DNA from: Porphyromonas vaginalis | Lineage (GTDB): Bacteria > Bacteroidota > Bacteroidia > Bacteroidales > Porphyromonadaceae | DNA length: 64,000 nt | NCBI RefSeq assembly: GCF_958301595.1 | Contig: NZ_CATQJU010000001.1 | Location: forward strand, 2,418,001-2,482,000 | Reading direction: 5' to 3' | In this document: positions 18,191 to 26,145 of the stretch, piece by piece | Layout of the letters: each line of letters starts with the position of its first letter | Position numbering within the stretch: position 1 is the first letter of the stretch | The notes under the pieces: generated by a model | Databases searched by the model: none | Told to the model about the DNA's origin: nothing | Seen by the model: only the letters and a program-made list of their open reading frames with translations | Program-made: the position numbers and the translations under genes

Positions 18191-20226
18191 AGGCTACTAG
18201 CTACCTCATCCATAAACTTATCCACACGACCCACCGCATTATCACCCACACCAGCATACATCTCAGACTCATACACCTGATACATCTCACCAACTGACAC
18301 ATCACACGCATTCGCATCCGCCACAATCGACTTAGCCATCAGCCCTGCTATACGCTTGCGATCACCATCGCTAATACCTCGCACCACAGCACCACGCACA
18401 GGTGACACCGTCTCCTCCATAACACGCGTCAGAGCCTCACCATCACCATACGACACAGACCGAGACAGCAAGAAGCCACGACTAGTCATAGCCAGCCCAG
18501 CATACAGATCATCCATCTTACCCTCCTTGCGCACCATACGCAACAAATCAGACGTACTAGCACCTCCTGTAGGCAAACCCATCTGCGCAGCATAGGTCCG
18601 CACATACACAGGATTCTTCTTAATCAGCCAACCAGCATTACTACGACCATACCTAATCGCCGACTCCCTAAACTCCTTCTCATTCCCCTCTGGAACCAAC
18701 AGCTCATGATTCCAGCTATTCTTACCCCACACATCAAAAAACACACTACGACCTCCACCACGACTACCGCCACGACCCCCACGAACAGCCCCTCTGCCAG
18801 ACCCGCCACCACGTGCCTGAGGATTCAACCGACGAGCCTGCAAAGCCCTGCGAGCCTTACGATCTTCCTGACGCTCCTTAAACTCCTTATCCCAATGATC
18901 ATCCCTAACCTTATCCCGATCAGCACGATACTTCTTCTCCTCTTCCTCCCTAGCACGCCTAGCACGCTCAGCTCGCTCAGCCTTTGCGCCCGCAAGATCA
19001 TCACGAGCATCCTGAAGCTCCACAGCCCTGGCACGATCCTCACGCCCCTGCACCTTCCCCAGCGCATCACGCTCCAATCCCTCAGCAAGCCTATACTCAC
19101 TATCCAGCCGAGACAACTCACGAGTCAGCATCTGGTCATACCGAGCAGTACCCAAACCACGCTCCAACGTATAAGCATTACGATCAGCACCGTAAGCATC
19201 TATAGCATTAGCCACCATATCAGCCAAACTAACCATAGACCGCCACGCAGCACCCTTACGCCTATACGCCTCACGCTTACGCTGCACCTCACGAGGATCT
19301 TCCACGCCACGCATCAGAGCATTGTAAAACGTCTCATCGCGCAACCCCTCCACAACACGCTCCACAGCACGAGCCTTACGCTCACGAGCCACCTCCACAT
19401 CATCCATAGGCTCCAGCGACACACCCCCACCAGCCTCGGCACCAGCCCCAGCACCGCTATCGCCACCCACCTGCGTCTCCGTCCCCTCACCTGAGCTGTT
19501 AGTGCTTCCCGACTGCCCCGCCACTGCGCCACCCGATGACTCCGTTACTGCGCCCTCCGACTGCCCATTCGTCCCCACACTATCGCCAATACTCACTGCG
19601 CCTTCCGATGGCTCTGATCGCTCCGATGGCTCTGATACCTCAGATCCCTGCGCCTCAGATCCTTGCGCCTCAGATCCCTGCGCCTCAGATCCTTGCGCTC
19701 CAGCCACAGGCGTCTCCGCCCGCTGACTCTGACGATAACCATCGATCACCTTAGCCCAGTCCACCACACCCATACTCTTAGTCGGCAACCCACCACCCTG
19801 AGTACCTACAACCTCCTGACCACCAGCTCCAGCTCCAGCACCAGCACCACCAGCACCTATCAGAGGCACACGCACGCCACCACCCGCAGGCACACCTCCA
19901 CTCACACCCGCTCCTACCCCCGTCACACCACCACCCGACTGCCCATTCGCCCCCACACCATCGACACGCTCACTTACTACGCCACCCGATGGCTCACGAT
20001 TTGTAGGGGCGGACCTACGTGTCCGCCCGTCACCCTCCGTAGGGGCGGACCTACGTGTCCGCCCGTCCTCGGCCACACCAGACTGCGCACTCTGATTGCT
20101 CTGATTGCTCCGATAGCTCTGATTGCTCTGATTCTCGCCTGCGCCATCCGACTCTTGCGCTTGTGCACCCGTCACATCAGCTCCAGGCATCTCCTGGTCA
20201 TGCTTATCCAATGACTCCAATATCAT
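18187..20226 (-). CDS. Virion/ejection-type phage protein with long disordered N-terminus
   Basis: 679 residues. Residues 1-240 are low complexity, built from repeats (NQSNQSYRSNQSNQS, tandem GRTRRSAPT, EAQGS x4, SEPSERSEPSEGAVS). Residues about 245-460 are strongly charged and probably coiled-coil (REDRARAVELQDARDD; RARRAREEEEKKY). A Gly/Arg-rich patch follows near 470-490, then a compact C-terminal domain (about 495-679). Position between the 196-residue protein and the polyvalent gene suggests an internal virion or ejection protein. No enzymatic motif was seen. Start is the ATG at 20226, 5 bp after the upstream stop, implying coupling. Function is inferred from context only. Confidence 0.65.
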   Translation of the reverse strand: MILESLDKHDQEMPGADVTGAQAQESDGAGENQSNQSYRSNQSNQSAQSGVAEDGRTRRSAPTEGDGRTRRSAPTNREPSGGVVSERVDGVGANGQSGGGVTGVGAGVSGGVPAGGGVRVPLIGAGGAGAGAGAGGQEVVGTQGGGLPTKSMGVVDWAKVIDGYRQSQRAETPVAGAQGSEAQGSEAQGSEAQGSEVSEPSERSEPSEGAVSIGDSVGTNGQSEGAVTESSGGAVAGQSGSTNSSGEGTETQVGGDSGAGAGAEAGGGVSLEPMDDVEVARERKARAVERVVEGLRDETFYNALMRGVEDPREVQRKREAYRRKGAAWRSMVSLADMVANAIDAYGADRNAYTLERGLGTARYDQMLTRELSRLDSEYRLAEGLERDALGKVQGREDRARAVELQDARDDLAGAKAERAERARRAREEEEKKYRADRDKVRDDHWDKEFKERQEDRKARRALQARRLNPQARGGGSGRGAVRGGRGGSRGGGRSVFFDVWGKNSWNHELLVPEGNEKEFRESAIRYGRSNAGWLIKKNPVYVRTYAAQMGLPTGGASTSDLLRMVRKEGKMDDLYAGLAMTSRGFLLSRSVSYGDGEALTRVMEETVSPVRGAVVRGISDGDRKRIAGLMAKSIVADANACDVSVGEMYQVYESEMYAGVGDNAVGRVDKFMDEVASSL
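20002..20067 (-). repeat. Two tandem in-frame palindromic elements
   Basis: Copies at about 20002-20031 and 20038-20067, both GGGCGGAC...GTCCGCCC, are read consecutively as DGRTRRSAPTEG and DGRTRRSAPTNR in the 679-residue protein. They are flanked by CTCTGATTG-type 9-bp repeats (NQS units) and by the CCACCCGATGGCTC module. Confidence 0.85.
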
Positions 20227-20231
20227 AACTC

Positions 20232-20822
20232 CTACACCTTTTTTTGATCCTTCTTATCCTTATCGTCCCCTGAGCCACCCACACCAGCCAGCACATTATC
20301 AGCCACACTACCCACAGCATCTGCAACACCCTTCAGCGCATTATTAGCAGCCACAGCATGCGACCGAGCCATACTATCATGCATACCACTCATCGTATTA
20401 GCGTAGTGCGTACGCTGAGCCTGCCAACGAGCCAACGCATTATCCTTAACACGCTGACCCAAAGCTCCGATACGAGACACAGCATCACCATACGCCCCAG
20501 CACGAGCTCCAGCCATCTGAGCCTGAGACTCAGCCGTCGCTCCACTCACCAAAGCACGCTGCCTATCCCTACGACCGCCATCACTCATCTCCCTACGAGC
20601 ACGCTCCAAAACCTGAGCCGCATCACTACGAGACAAAACAGACGAGTTAGACTCACGCAGATAATCAGCCCTAGCCGCATTCAGCAAGTCACGCTGCACA
20701 CCTCTAGCACGCTCAGCCTCACGAGCCGACGCACGCTTACTCACTATCGCACTTATACCATTACCCAGAAGACTAAGTCCCCCCAAAACACCTCCTACAA
20801 TCGCCGTAACAGACATAATCAA
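20232..20822 (-). CDS. Small virion protein, ejection-protein-like
   Basis: 196 residues. The N-terminus has a Gly-rich hydrophobic segment (AIVGGVLGGLSLLGNGISAIV, about residues 7-27). A long Ala/Arg/Gln-rich helical region follows (RASAREAERARGVQRDLLNA; AGARAGAYGDAVSRIGALG), then a Lys/Asp-rich tail. This architecture resembles internal 'ejection' proteins of podoviruses, often the first of a set followed by larger ones, as here. No catalytic motif. It starts the leftward run of virion genes; the spacer upstream carries a composite repeat. A second possible start (Met3) does not change the interpretation. Confidence 0.6.
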   Translation of the reverse strand: MIMSVTAIVGGVLGGLSLLGNGISAIVSKRASAREAERARGVQRDLLNAARADYLRESNSSVLSRSDAAQVLERARREMSDGGRRDRQRALVSGATAESQAQMAGARAGAYGDAVSRIGALGQRVKDNALARWQAQRTHYANTMSGMHDSMARSHAVAANNALKGVADAVGSVADNVLAGVGGSGDDKDKKDQKKV

Positions 20823-20885
20823 TTCATTCTATAATCTCCCACGAATGTACCACCAACCAACCACCCCACGCCCTACATTTTCCCA

Positions 20886-21043
20886 TAAAAGAAGTTAGAG
20901 ATTAGAAGTTAGATATTAGACCTCAGAGACGTGTAACCCTTCGTAGGGGCGGACCTATGTGTCCGCCCGCCCTCAAAGCAAGACAGCACCCTCCGATTCA
21001 CTCTAATCTCTAACTTCTAACCTCTAACCTCTAACCTCTAAAT
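20886..21043. repeat. Composite spacer element (heptamer arms around a palindrome)
   Basis: TTAGA arm at about 20889-20910, palindrome GGGCGGAC...GTCCGCCC at 20942-20971, a CACCCTCCGATTC module, and a TCTAA arm at about 21000-21043. The right arm encodes the last residues (LEVRG) of the VRR-NUC gene. Confidence 0.85.
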
Positions 21044-21374
21044 ACCCCCGCACAACACCCTCAAAATCCTCAAACGACCGACAAACAGCATACCTATACC
21101 CCTCACCCACCACAGCACGCTCAAAAGCCTTCTGACTCTCAGACTGCCTACCTCGCTCAGTCTTCATTTCAATGAACAGCCCGTGCCACGCACCACAAGC
21201 ACGAGCCACAAACAAATCAGCCACGCCAGGCAAAACACCCTCAGCCTTAAGTATCGCCCCCGTCACCGCATTACGCTTACCACCGTTAGGGATAGCATAC
21301 ACAACCACGTCAGGATACTGATAACGAACCCACCTCACACACGCCTGCTGCAAGCGACTCTCCGCATTATTCAT
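21024..21374 (-). CDS. VRR-NUC domain nuclease
   Basis: 116 residues, a single VRR-NUC (PD-(D/E)XK superfamily) domain. Visible hallmarks: IPNGGKR near residue 28, GVLPGVADLFVA near 48, FIEMKTERG near 67 and QSESQ near 76, giving the D...ExK active-site arrangement. Phage-encoded VRR-NUC proteins are proposed to act as junction-resolving or structure-specific nucleases in recombination or DNA processing. The gene overlaps the next upstream gene by 4 bp (21371-21374). Its C-terminus (LEVRG) derives from the adjoining heptamer array, so the last few residues are probably not part of the ancestral enzyme. Confidence 0.85.
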   Translation of the reverse strand: MNNAESRLQQACVRWVRYQYPDVVVYAIPNGGKRNAVTGAILKAEGVLPGVADLFVARACGAWHGLFIEMKTERGRQSESQKAFERAVVGEGYRYAVCRSFEDFEGVVRGYLEVRG

Positions 21375-21775
21375 CTCAGTACTCGGATCAGTTTATAGAC
21401 TCCTATTGCCCCTGCACCTACAACCACCAGCGCACCAATAGCCGTCAGCCACCTACGCCACCACGGCTGTCGCTTAGGCGCTGGCTGTACCACCAGCTCC
21501 CTCGGTATCGACACCGTATCCACCCGCACAACCGTATCCGTAGCACTCCGATACCGAGTACGCCACTTAACCACATTCACAAGCACCGTATCACCACGCT
21601 CAGCAATACGCACCGTATCAGCAAAATGTACACTATCACGCTCCACACGCACAGACTCCCGCTCGTGATAGTAATGCACAGGCACATAGCGACTTCCACA
21701 ACCCACACAAACCACCACACACACCCCAACAAACACACCCCGCCACGTCCCAACACGCCTCATCTCGTCTTTCAT
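21371..21775 (-). CDS. Lipoprotein with C-terminal membrane segment, unimolecular-spanin-like
   Basis: 134 residues. The N-terminus has a signal segment ending at a Cys (VVVCVGCGSRY; the lipobox is imperfect). The middle is periplasmic and beta-rich with a repeated pattern (ERESVRVERDSVHFADTV, then TDTVVRVDTVSIP). The end is WWRR, a hydrophobic stretch of about 17 residues and a basic tail. An outer-membrane lipid anchor plus a C-terminal inner-membrane segment is the layout of u-spanins, which fuse the two membranes in the last step of lysis. A holin-like gene lies close upstream (22046-22204). Similar lipoproteins are common in Bacteroidales phages, as I recall. Function is inference from topology; the start could be Met1 or Met5. 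Confidence 0.5.
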   Translation of the reverse strand: MKDEMRRVGTWRGVFVGVCVVVCVGCGSRYVPVHYYHERESVRVERDSVHFADTVRIAERGDTVLVNVVKWRTRYRSATDTVVRVDTVSIPRELVVQPAPKRQPWWRRWLTAIGALVVVGAGAIGVYKLIRVLR

Positions 21776-21801
21776 TCTTTATTATCCTCTTATTCACCAC
21801 A

Positions 21802-22029
21802 TTACGGATTCCACACATTACGATCCTTCAAAATCTTGGTCACCTGCTTAGCACTATACCTAGTCCGATGCACAGCTGCACTCACACTAGCCGAGTGACT
21901 CAGCCAGCAACGATTATACTCATACACATGCACCACCATATCAGGGCCACCACCCAGGAGCATACGCTCACGCTCCGCAAATTCACTTTCCATACGCCTC
22001 AGACGCTTATCACTCAACTCATCACCCAT
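21802..22029 (-). CDS. Small phage protein of unknown function
   Basis: 75 residues, soluble, charged N-terminal half (RLRRMESEFAERERML) and a C-terminal part with paired Lys/Arg (RYSAKQVTKILKDRNVWNP). The segment around residues 40-65 could form a small helix-turn-helix (SVSAAVHRTRYSAKQVTKIL), suggesting DNA binding. That is weak. It sits between the holin-like and spanin-like genes on the same strand with short gaps. Confidence 0.5.
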   Translation of the reverse strand: MGDELSDKRLRRMESEFAERERMLLGGGPDMVVHVYEYNRCWLSHSASVSAAVHRTRYSAKQVTKILKDRNVWNP

Positions 22030-22045
22030 ACCTCACACGCGCTCG

Positions 22046-22204
22046 CTAACCTCTACATAAGATTACGATAATAGCTATCACACCAGCTAACACTAGCTCA
22101 TCAGCCACATAGTCCAGTACAATCAGGAGGAATAGCACCAGCATAGTAACACCCGCAAAGAAGTCAACAAAGACCTGCTCCGCTCGTTCCATTAGTCCAT
22201 TCAT
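22046..22204 (-). CDS. Holin-like small membrane protein
   Basis: A 52-residue frame, ATG at 22204 and TAG at 22046-22048. Sequence begins MNGLMERAEQVFVDFF and then has two hydrophobic segments (about residues 15-31 and 38-50) separated by a short acidic turn (DYVADE). Two-helix membrane proteins of 50-90 residues next to spanin-type genes are typical holins or holin-like proteins. There is no obvious positively charged C-terminal tail (it ends CRG), which is unusual. No endolysin is in view; it may lie left of the window. Small size makes the coding call itself uncertain. Confidence 0.5.
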   Translation of the reverse strand: MNGLMERAEQVFVDFFAGVTMLVLFLLIVLDYVADELVLAGVIAIIVILCRG

Positions 22205-22224
22205 ACATCCCACACACCCGCTCG

Positions 22225-22914
22225 CTAACGTCTATACGACGCTCCCGTATAGCTGATCACAGCAAACATCTCATTGAATCTGTCCGCAATCCTATCACCA
22301 TACTTCTGTCTCACTTCAGATGGCTCCAGATTAGTCGTCACAAGCGTCGTCAACCGCTGGTTATAGCGATACTCCAGCAGTTCCGTAATCGGACTAGTCA
22401 CATTGCCAAACTTCATCACCTCCGTAGGCTCCCTGCCAAGGTCGTCCAGACAGAGTAGCGGTGTCGTTTGGTAGAATTTCAGCACCCCCGTTTTATCAGG
22501 TATCTGCGCTATCTCCTTAGCCTCCACAAGGTAATTCCCGACACGCTGACCCATACGGTTGTAGTAGGTGTTGTTTAGCAACTGCACCACCGACTGCACA
22601 GCTCGCATCATCGTCGTCTTACCATTACCGCACGTACCAGCTAGAAGCACCCCAAACTTGTGACCACCACTCGTCAGCGTCTCAGCAACCAGCCGTAAGT
22701 TGCGCACAGTCATCTCATCATACTGCACCACCCCACCACGGCTCTCCACCTGAGCCTCAAAAGCTCCTCGGATATAAACCTCTGCATCAGCTGCACTCAT
22801 CGGCAACTTAAAAGCGTCCGTCCCACTGTTCAAAACTTTCAGCTGGCGCAACGCGGCCTTCACACCCTCGGCGTCTAGCATACCTGTCTGTTCCATTGTT
22901 TCTCTCATTTGCAT
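22225..22914 (-). CDS. DnaC-like ATPase, helicase loader
   Basis: About 229 residues from the chosen start. AAA+ ATPase with Walker A GTCGNGKTT near residue 93, Walker B LLCLDDLGRE near 153, and the sensor stretch TTLVTTNLEPSEV near 190. DnaC/IstB-family proteins load replicative helicase; the preceding gene looks like an initiator, so the pair probably opens the phage origin. I chose ATG 22914 because AAGGA lies 9 bases upstream; the frame is open to 22965 with other ATGs (22923, 22908). The start lies inside the preceding gene's 3' end, an overlap of about 107 bp. Confidence 0.8.
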   Translation of the reverse strand: MQMRETMEQTGMLDAEGVKAALRQLKVLNSGTDAFKLPMSAADAEVYIRGAFEAQVESRGGVVQYDEMTVRNLRLVAETLTSGGHKFGVLLAGTCGNGKTTMMRAVQSVVQLLNNTYYNRMGQRVGNYLVEAKEIAQIPDKTGVLKFYQTTPLLCLDDLGREPTEVMKFGNVTSPITELLEYRYNQRLTTLVTTNLEPSEVRQKYGDRIADRFNEMFAVISYTGASYRR

Positions 22915-23929
22915 TGTTATCATCCTTGTAGTTCCCCTCCAAGACCTTACGCCAATTCGTATCATCAGCGATCAACCAGTCAAAGGTTACGACCCATCGA
23001 CCCTTATCACCTCGCAGCAGCGCAGAGCCCAGTATCTCCGCCTCCAGCTTGCTCAGCGTCTCGCCCAGGCTCCCTCTCGGACTCTTCGTACGCCACTCAG
23101 CAATACGATCCATCAGCTTATACCGACGTGTCCTCGTCAGCTCACCAACCACAGGCATACGACCACGAGCTATATTCATGTTCCACCAGCTCGTCACCAC
23201 CGAAAAGTCTCCCATAGTAGCCTGCGAGAAACGCTCCTCCTCGGGATAGTCCACCTCCAGCTCGCTTTCTTTTTTAGCGCAACTTTTTTCTTTCTCTGCG
23301 CCAGCAGAGATGTTTGCTGAGAGGGCTTTCACTTCACCACCTACCGCCTCCCCAAAATTTTTCTTTGCGCTCTCCTCGTGCGGGCGCGCGCATTGACCGC
23401 GCTTTGCGCTTTCTTTTGGGGGGATTATAGGGGGGTATATTTCTTTTTCTTCTTTAGGGGGTGTGGGGGAACTTTCTTCGTTTTCTTTATGGGGGGAAGA
23501 AAGGGGTACCTTTTCTTGTCCATACAATTGTATTTCATCTGTACATACATTTGTATATACATTTGTATCTACACTTGTATCTCGCTTATCCCACCGCTTC
23601 TGTATCGCCTGCCTACGCTTCTCAGAGATACGAGCTTGCTTATCCATGTCCTTAGAGAGACGCTTGGAGTAGTAACGCTTGCCATCATCGGCAAAGGCAA
23701 ATAGCCCAAAGTCCTCGACAATCTGCTTGATAAGTCCTGCACTGACACGGAGTTCAAAGGCTATCTCATTATAATCTTTGGAGCCCATGTGATCTGTGCG
23801 GTCTCGTAGTATCTCTATGATACCCCAATAGAGCCCGTACCCTTCCCAGCCCAGCCTCAGACGCAAGGCGAGAAGCTTCTCATCTTGTCGTGCGTTGCTG
23901 TCGTGCTTGATTTGATTAGGTCGTGCCAT
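22808..23929 (-). CDS. Phage replication initiator (DUF4373/DnaD-like)
   Basis: 373 residues. The N-terminal about 110 residues (MARPNQIKHDSNARQDEKLL; RLGWEGYGLYWGIIEILRD; AGLIKQIVEDFGLF) match the Lin1244/Lin1753-type DUF4373 winged-helix domain found in phage replisome organisers. A low-complexity Lys/Glu/Ser linker (about 120-225) follows, then a C-terminal domain with a Trp-rich helical segment and VTFDWLIADDTNWRKVLEGNY, a DnaD-tail-like signature. It lies directly before the DnaC-like loader and overlaps it. The linker corresponds to a T-rich stretch on the plus strand (23,400-23,560) that could be or contain the phage origin, but no iterons were identified. Confidence 0.75.
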   Translation of the reverse strand: MARPNQIKHDSNARQDEKLLALRLRLGWEGYGLYWGIIEILRDRTDHMGSKDYNEIAFELRVSAGLIKQIVEDFGLFAFADDGKRYYSKRLSKDMDKQARISEKRRQAIQKRWDKRDTSVDTNVYTNVCTDEIQLYGQEKVPLSSPHKENEESSPTPPKEEKEIYPPIIPPKESAKRGQCARPHEESAKKNFGEAVGGEVKALSANISAGAEKEKSCAKKESELEVDYPEEERFSQATMGDFSVVTSWWNMNIARGRMPVVGELTRTRRYKLMDRIAEWRTKSPRGSLGETLSKLEAEILGSALLRGDKGRWVVTFDWLIADDTNWRKVLEGNYKDDNNANERNNGTDRYARRRGCEGRVAPAESFEQWDGRF

Positions 23930-23949
23930 ACTAAAGTACCTTACATCGC

Positions 23950-24246
23950 TCAGCGTGCCACACGCTTAATATCATAATGCTCCTCGGTCGTATCCTCACT
24001 AGACTCTAGCATCTGACCGATAGCCTCCATAGTACTATAGATACCCTTCAGGATAGCCTCGCGAAACTGGCTGTCATAAGCCACCGCCAAGCCCAGCGTA
24101 CTACCCACCTCATACTTACGTCCGAAGTAAGACACACACGTCTTACCACCTTCACCCGTCAGCAAGATAGCCACACGGCCATCCTCTGCACCCTCGCCTT
24201 GCCAAGCCGACAAAGCCTCATTGATATCTTCTAGTCTCATATTCAT
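23950..24246 (-). CDS. Small phage protein, possible paralog of the one at 27932-28186
   Basis: 98 residues, acidic. 'LEDINEALSAWQGEGAEDGRVAILLTGE' resembles 'LDELSKALFGWVEEDEDNRSVMLIAGDE' in the 84-residue protein at 27932-28186, and the following segments (STLGLAVAYDSQFREAI versus NLVESLANAMLKDKKLRSM) align in register. I infer a paralogous pair bracketing the recombination genes. Function unknown. The 130-bp gap upstream (24247-24379) holds no recognisable gene. Confidence 0.55.
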   Translation of the reverse strand: MNMRLEDINEALSAWQGEGAEDGRVAILLTGEGGKTCVSYFGRKYEVGSTLGLAVAYDSQFREAILKGIYSTMEAIGQMLESSEDTTEEHYDIKRVAR

Positions 24247-24379
24247 TACTTATTATGCAATAGCTACAGGGGGCGGGGAGAAAAAAGCAATCCAGAAAAA
24301 AGCCCTCTTTAAGCCAATACAGGCACCCCCCAAAGCTATCAACTACACAGGTACAACACACTCATTTTTTCCCAATACT

Positions 24380-24586
24380 CTAGACCAACCTGTAAGAGGC
24401 AAAGCGCTTACCACCCTCCTCTACAATCGTCGTCTCAATATCTAGACCCGCATCTCGCAAGTCCCAGATACGAGCACCTAGACGAAAGCAGCCATACAGC
24501 TTCAACGCCTCCCGTGGCGTGATACTTCGACCACTCTCCAGGTGCTCACGTATCTGTCTCGTCTGTGACATCATACTCATAACCAT
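24380..24586 (-). CDS. Small helix-turn-helix protein (HTH_39-like)
   Basis: 68 residues. SQTRQIREHLESGRSITPRE ALKLYGCFRLGARIWDLRDAGL reads as a compact winged-helix/HTH domain of the kind often annotated 'helix-turn-helix domain' in Bacteroidetes phages, with the ITPxEALxLYGCxRLxARIxxLR pattern. It probably binds DNA, as a regulator or replication accessory. It overlaps the NinB-like gene upstream by 10 bp (24577-24586). The effective start may be Met5 or Met6. Confidence 0.7.
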   Translation of the reverse strand: MVMSMMSQTRQIREHLESGRSITPREALKLYGCFRLGARIWDLRDAGLDIETTIVEEGGKRFASYRLV

Positions 24587-25014
24587 TGCTTATTACGATT
24601 CACCTCCTGCTCCAGCTCAAAAAGCCCATCACGATCACTGCTAGACGGCAAGTAAATACCAGCCACCTGCGCCGACCAATTGCGAAAGCGCTCTATCGAC
24701 AGCGTCATCTCCTCGACAGTCAAGGCACTACTACTGCGCAGGTACTCCTTATGACCGCTCAGCTTACTATCGCAAGTACGCACATAGAGATCTCCATTAG
24801 CAGCGCGCTTGTAGTAGTCACGCTTCACGCTTTCTAAGTCCTCACCCACCTGAATCGCAAAGTAGCCCAGCAAGAGATGCAGGTAACTATTTTGGGACGT
24901 CGTCCGCCTCTGACCCACACGCTTCAGCTCCACCACATCACCACGCTCCAAGTGATAAGACACCTTAACCTCGAACGAAGTCCGCTGCAACTCGCTATGT
25001 AGGTCGTAAATCAT
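24577..25014 (-). CDS. NinB-like recombination protein
   Basis: 145 residues. Contains RTTSQNSYLHLLLGYFA near residue 37 and later KSVKRDYYKRAANG-type and SIERFRNWSAQVAGIYLPSS segments. This resembles the NinB/Orf family of phage recombination mediators: a basic RTxxQN start to the core, a helical middle, and a conserved 'PS' near the end. NinB proteins bind single-stranded DNA and help annealing or replace RecFOR functions. Position among exonuclease, ERF and SSB genes supports this. Family call is moderate; the alternative is a conserved Bacteroidales phage protein of unknown function. Confidence 0.5.
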   Translation of the reverse strand: MIYDLHSELQRTSFEVKVSYHLERGDVVELKRVGQRRTTSQNSYLHLLLGYFAIQVGEDLESVKRDYYKRAANGDLYVRTCDSKLSGHKEYLRSSSALTVEEMTLSIERFRNWSAQVAGIYLPSSSDRDGLFELEQEVNRNKQWL

Positions 25015-25055
25015 CGTCCTTGTAGTTTGTCTAGCTAACAGCTAACAGCCAACGG

Positions 25056-25988
25056 CTAACGGCTAAACGTCACTCTAAGCATCGCCTTACGCTCCGTCTC
25101 GGTTACGTACTGCTTGTAGATGTCGGGCTGCTCCGACTCTAGCTTCTTGCTGTCTAGTCGCTTAGTCGTAGAGGCGGGAGTGTAGGTTACTTTGGTACCG
25201 TCATCAGCTGTAAAGCTCTTGGTGCCCTTAGCTTCCATATCGGACTGTAGTTGCTCCTCTAGTGGAGTCAGTACTGCCTCTATATTGCTTATCATAGCCT
25301 TCAGACCCGCTATCTCCCTGCGAGCCTCGATCACACTCTTGATCAGAGACTCACCACTAGGTAGCGGAGCCTCATAAGTCTCACCAGCACGCCACAGCTC
25401 GATGATATGCTCCACCTCCTCAGCACTATGACGAGGCACTTCCACCAGCTTTGCCTCCTCACCACGCAGCCAGATAGCGTATAGTTTACCAGCCACAAGA
25501 CCAGGATTCTGTAGCTCAAACATATAAGCGTAGATGCTCAGCTGCCACGACACATACCCCTCATTCAGCGCATACGTAGTCTTAATGTCGTACAGATTAT
25601 ACTGATCGTCCACACAGTCTATAGAGCTAGCCACCAGCCACTCATCATTACTCACCAGATACTCATTAGCGATCATTTTGATACCATGCGTATCCTTCAG
25701 AGACTTATAGTTGTCCACCTCTGCCTGATAGCGATCATCTCCCTCTTGAGGCTCCGTAGCCACACAGTCAGTAGCCTGACACAATTCATGGATACGAGTA
25801 CCGCGCGCAGCTGCACGAGCCAGCACCTCCTCAGGCACACCATCATACTCATTGGGATAGACCACACCCTTCAGGATGCCCGTCACACCACTATACTTCG
25901 TCGTCTCAAAGTCCGCACCAACCACAAAGTAGTCATGCGCCACCGCGTCAAACGTCACAGGCGATTGTTTCAATTCTTTCTTTGCCAT
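25056..25988 (-). CDS. PD-(D/E)XK exonuclease (RecB/Cas4-like) of the phage recombination system
   Basis: 310 residues from ATG 25988 (MAKKELKQSPV); the frame is open further upstream into the 22-bp repeats, but this start is better placed. Motifs: GTRIHELCQ near residue 63 (motif H), SSIDCVDDQYNLYDIKTTY near 120-138 (D...DxK active site), and WQLSIYAYMFE (Q/Y motif). A coiled-coil-like segment (IAGLKAMISNIEAVLTPLEE) follows the nuclease. It is likely the 5'-3' exonuclease partner of the ERF annealase next door, making a two-component recombination system. Confidence 0.8.
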   Translation of the reverse strand: MAKKELKQSPVTFDAVAHDYFVVGADFETTKYSGVTGILKGVVYPNEYDGVPEEVLARAAARGTRIHELCQATDCVATEPQEGDDRYQAEVDNYKSLKDTHGIKMIANEYLVSNDEWLVASSIDCVDDQYNLYDIKTTYALNEGYVSWQLSIYAYMFELQNPGLVAGKLYAIWLRGEEAKLVEVPRHSAEEVEHIIELWRAGETYEAPLPSGESLIKSVIEARREIAGLKAMISNIEAVLTPLEEQLQSDMEAKGTKSFTADDGTKVTYTPASTTKRLDSKKLESEQPDIYKQYVTETERKAMLRVTFSR

Positions 25989-26019
25989 TTTTCTTGTACC
26001 ATTTTGGAGGGCGGAAAAT

Positions 26020-26075
26020 AGTCCTGGGACTTTCATCCGATAGTCCTGGGACTTTTGTTCGATACTCCTAGGACT
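26020..26075. repeat. Three palindromes at 22-bp period upstream of the exonuclease gene
   Basis: AGTCCTGGGACT at 26020-26031 and 26042-26053 and ACTCCTAGGACT at 26064-26075 are near-palindromes exactly 22 bp apart. They lie just upstream of the exonuclease start on the minus strand and could be an operator. The same 22-bp spacing occurs in arrays at 33465, 43083 and 51448 with different cores. A GCCAATAGCCAACAGC-type repeat follows at 26089-26121. Confidence 0.75.
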
Positions 26076-26145
26076 ATTTTCTATCCTTTAGCCAATAGCC
26101 AACAGCTAACAGCCAAAAGCCATCACACACCCTCCTGATTACTCA

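Noticed and set aside
23378-23704. + strand 108-codon frame opposite the replication initiator
   Set aside because: Phe/Gly run encoded by the antisense of a Lys/Glu/Pro linker; no protein-like features.
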